NCBI GenBank assembly: GCA_029260015.1
Contig: JAJDEB010000032.1
Span: 186,001-250,000 of the forward strand
Length of the DNA stretch: 64,000 nucleotides
Direction: 5' to 3'
DNA from: Phycisphaerae bacterium
Lineage (GTDB): Bacteria; Planctomycetota; Phycisphaerae; UBA1845
Both the position numbers and the translations under genes were made by a program. Below, in pieces: positions 62,443 to 64,000 of this stretch. A model generated the notes under the pieces. That model was given only the letters and a program-made list of their open reading frames with translations. It was not told the DNA's origin and ran no database searches. Each line of letters opens with the position of its first letter. The first letter of the stretch is position 1.

Positions 62443-64000
62443 GCAATCGCCCAAAGTCAAAGCAGCCAGCCGTCGCCGATGAGCTGATTCGCGCGGTCTG
62501 TGCACGCCTTGAAGAAAACAAGCGCGTTCGACGGCAATTGCCCGTCTGGGGACGAGTGCATATCGATCGCCAATTGCCGTTTGTTTGTTTGTATCGTCGC
62601 CCAATCGGGAATGCAGATACGGGGACGGATCGTTTGGTGACCACTGAGGCGTCTTACATTTATGCGTCAGCTCAAAAAGACCAAAAGCAAACTCTGGCCA
62701 GTCTCATTTCTGCGGTTGCGCGAACGCTACACCAAAAATTCGGTGCGTTCTTGCTGTTGGAATTGTGGTCGGGTGACAGTGGTGATGCTCCGGCGACAAA
62801 GGCACCGCAACTTGCAAAGCCTCATTTTCGAGTGTTCGCGCCAAGAGGCGAAGAGCTTGATTCATTCGTCGAAAACTTTCGTGGGTCGCTATCTCGAATC
62901 AAGGTTTCCAAATTGCCGGCTGAGGTGGAGGTCGTCCGGTCTTCCCGATTTAGTCCGCCCGAGCTTGCTCCTGTTTTGTCGGCAAGCGCCAATCAAGACA
63001 TACAGTGCGTTTCGCTCGGTTTGGAAATCAGACCGATCTATCGAAATCCCAAGACAAACGACGTATACCCTGTCGTTCTTCGCGAGATTCGCCGCGAGCT
63101 GACTCGAAGTCTCCGCCGAACATTTTATGATTTTTCCAGCGCACACACGAAGCAACGGCCAAAACACTTCCACACCCTCGGGCGGCGCGCAGTGGTGAAG
63201 TCGGTATGGGAAGTGGATCGTCAATTGGCGGAGGTCTCGGACGGTTTTGATTTTCTTCTCCAGGTGACTCCGATGAACGCAGAGAGGGCTTGGCATCAAT
63301 TTGAGAGAAGTCGATTTGAGCGAGCACCCAGTTTTCGATATCGGCCGTTGCCATCCGATCCGATCGTTTTGAAACGTAAGCTATACGCCATTCCGCTGGA
63401 ACGCATCGAAGACCCAACGCTATTGTCGCTGTTTCGCAATAAGCAGGACGAACTTGATCGGAAGATCACGATGCTCGTGGACATCAACACACAGAACTTC
63501 GTTCACGGAAGCATTCAAATATTTGGTGGAGTGGAACCGACATTACTGAAAGTTGCGACTGAGCTTCTTGATCGATTGCCAACACGATCTCGCAATTCCT
63601 CAAAGGGCGGCAAATTGAATGCCAAATCATTTGCCAAGCAGGCTCAAAAAGAAATGGACCATTTGCAATTGCAGATGCCAGCCTGCAAGGCGCATGTTCG
63701 CATTCGCGATGACATAGCCAGTACGATGGTTTCGCGTGGGTCATTGCTGGTCCGCGAGAATGCAAAGATCGCAGCCAACCGGGTGGCTGCGCTGTTGCAA
63801 CATGAAATTGGCACACATGTGCTGACTTACTGGAACGGTCGTGCTCAGCCCTTCAAGCTCCTGTCGTCAGGACTGGCAGGCTACGAGGGTACGCAGGAAG
63901 GTCTAGCTGTTCTGACTGAGTACCTGGTTGGCGGACTCGATCAACGACGCGTCCGTACGCTTGCGGCCCGCGTTCTAGCCACTCGCTTGATGATCGATGG
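62439..64000 (+). CDS. QEGLA-motif (DUF1704/MATCAP-like) metallopeptidase, 3' end outside window
   Basis: The frame stays open to the end, so at least 520 residues are encoded. It starts at the ATG that overlaps the FGase stop (ATGA). The zinc motif HEIGTH (HExxxH) stands in LLQHEIGTHVLTYWN, and the family name-giving motif follows as GYEGTQEGLAVLTEYLVGG. This family includes the proteins annotated as flavohemoglobin expression-modulating QEGLA proteins and is related to tyrosine carboxypeptidases of the MATCAP type. An N-terminal 200-residue region of unknown role precedes it. It is co-transcribed with the FGase gene, probably from the sigma-54 promoter. Confidence 0.9.
   Translation, partial: MSNRPKSKQPAVADELIRAVCARLEENKRVRRQLPVWGRVHIDRQLPFVCLYRRPIGNADTGTDRLVTTEASYIYASAQKDQKQTLASLISAVARTLHQKFGAFLLLELWSGDSGDAPATKAPQLAKPHFRVFAPRGEELDSFVENFRGSLSRIKVSKLPAEVEVVRSSRFSPPELAPVLSASANQDIQCVSLGLEIRPIYRNPKTNDVYPVVLREIRRELTRSLRRTFYDFSSAHTKQRPKHFHTLGRRAVVKSVWEVDRQLAEVSDGFDFLLQVTPMNAERAWHQFERSRFERAPSFRYRPLPSDPIVLKRKLYAIPLERIEDPTLLSLFRNKQDELDRKITMLVDINTQNFVHGSIQIFGGVEPTLLKVATELLDRLPTRSRNSSKGGKLNAKSFAKQAQKEMDHLQLQMPACKAHVRIRDDIASTMVSRGSLLVRENAKIAANRVAALLQHEIGTHVLTYWNGRAQPFKLLSSGLAGYEGTQEGLAVLTEYLVGGLDQRRVRTLAARVLATRLMID

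Overview
The window looks like a planctomycete chromosome, probably close to Phycisphaerae. The evidence is a PEP-CTERM exported protein, a zinc-ribbon membrane protein of the CRKCGYDLTG type, two DUF1580-like proteins, futalosine-pathway menaquinone genes, an exported nickel superoxide dismutase and a flagellar regulatory cluster. No 16S rRNA is present, so the assignment rests on protein character only.

Layout. 1-6.7 kb: flagellar export and placement genes (3' end of flhB, flhA, flhF, flhG), a small membrane protein, a FliA/WhiG sigma factor and a small acidic protein. 6.8-16.7 kb: dapF, an HDOD protein, an HD hydrolase, mqnC-mqnA, a lipoprotein, an NSS sodium symporter with a small putative partner, a decayed glycosyltransferase and sodN. 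16.7-35.2 kb: a PEP-CTERM protein, dus, a DUF4139 protein, a TPR lipoprotein, tpx, three large membrane proteins (two GT-C-like), rho, a lone receiver protein and an orphan D12-class adenine methylase. Three near-identical hairpins of the GTAGGGTGGG type sit between convergent genes and supply stop codons to the genes they separate.

35.4-about 57.6 kb: an integrated mobile element next to a tRNA-Val(GAC) gene. It carries a tyrosine recombinase, a 2041-residue STAND-type NTPase with a nuclease-like N-terminus (candidate anti-phage protein), two DUF1580 copies (one split by a G-tract frameshift), a structured-RNA candidate, iteron-like repeats, an 11-G tract, a P4-type primase-helicase, a second iteron field that may be the replication origin, a ParB-methyltransferase fusion, a small opposing operon with a lysine-rich HARE-HTH protein, and a large terminase followed by uncharacterised late-type genes. 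I recognise no portal, capsid, protease or lysis gene, so the element resembles a satellite or reduced prophage. Its right end is not defined.

58-64 kb: host genes resume with a voltage-gated K+ channel bearing an RCK domain, a sigma-54 activator with a degenerate receiver, and a divergent operon (N-formylglutamate amidohydrolase-like plus QEGLA-motif metallopeptidase) preceded by a good -24/-12 promoter match.

Most promising for new biology: the STAND protein and the satellite-like element that carries it, the G-tract and frameshift features inside that element, the tRNA with C33, the stop-codon-donating hairpins, and the Ni-SOD whose metal hook would be exposed by signal peptidase.
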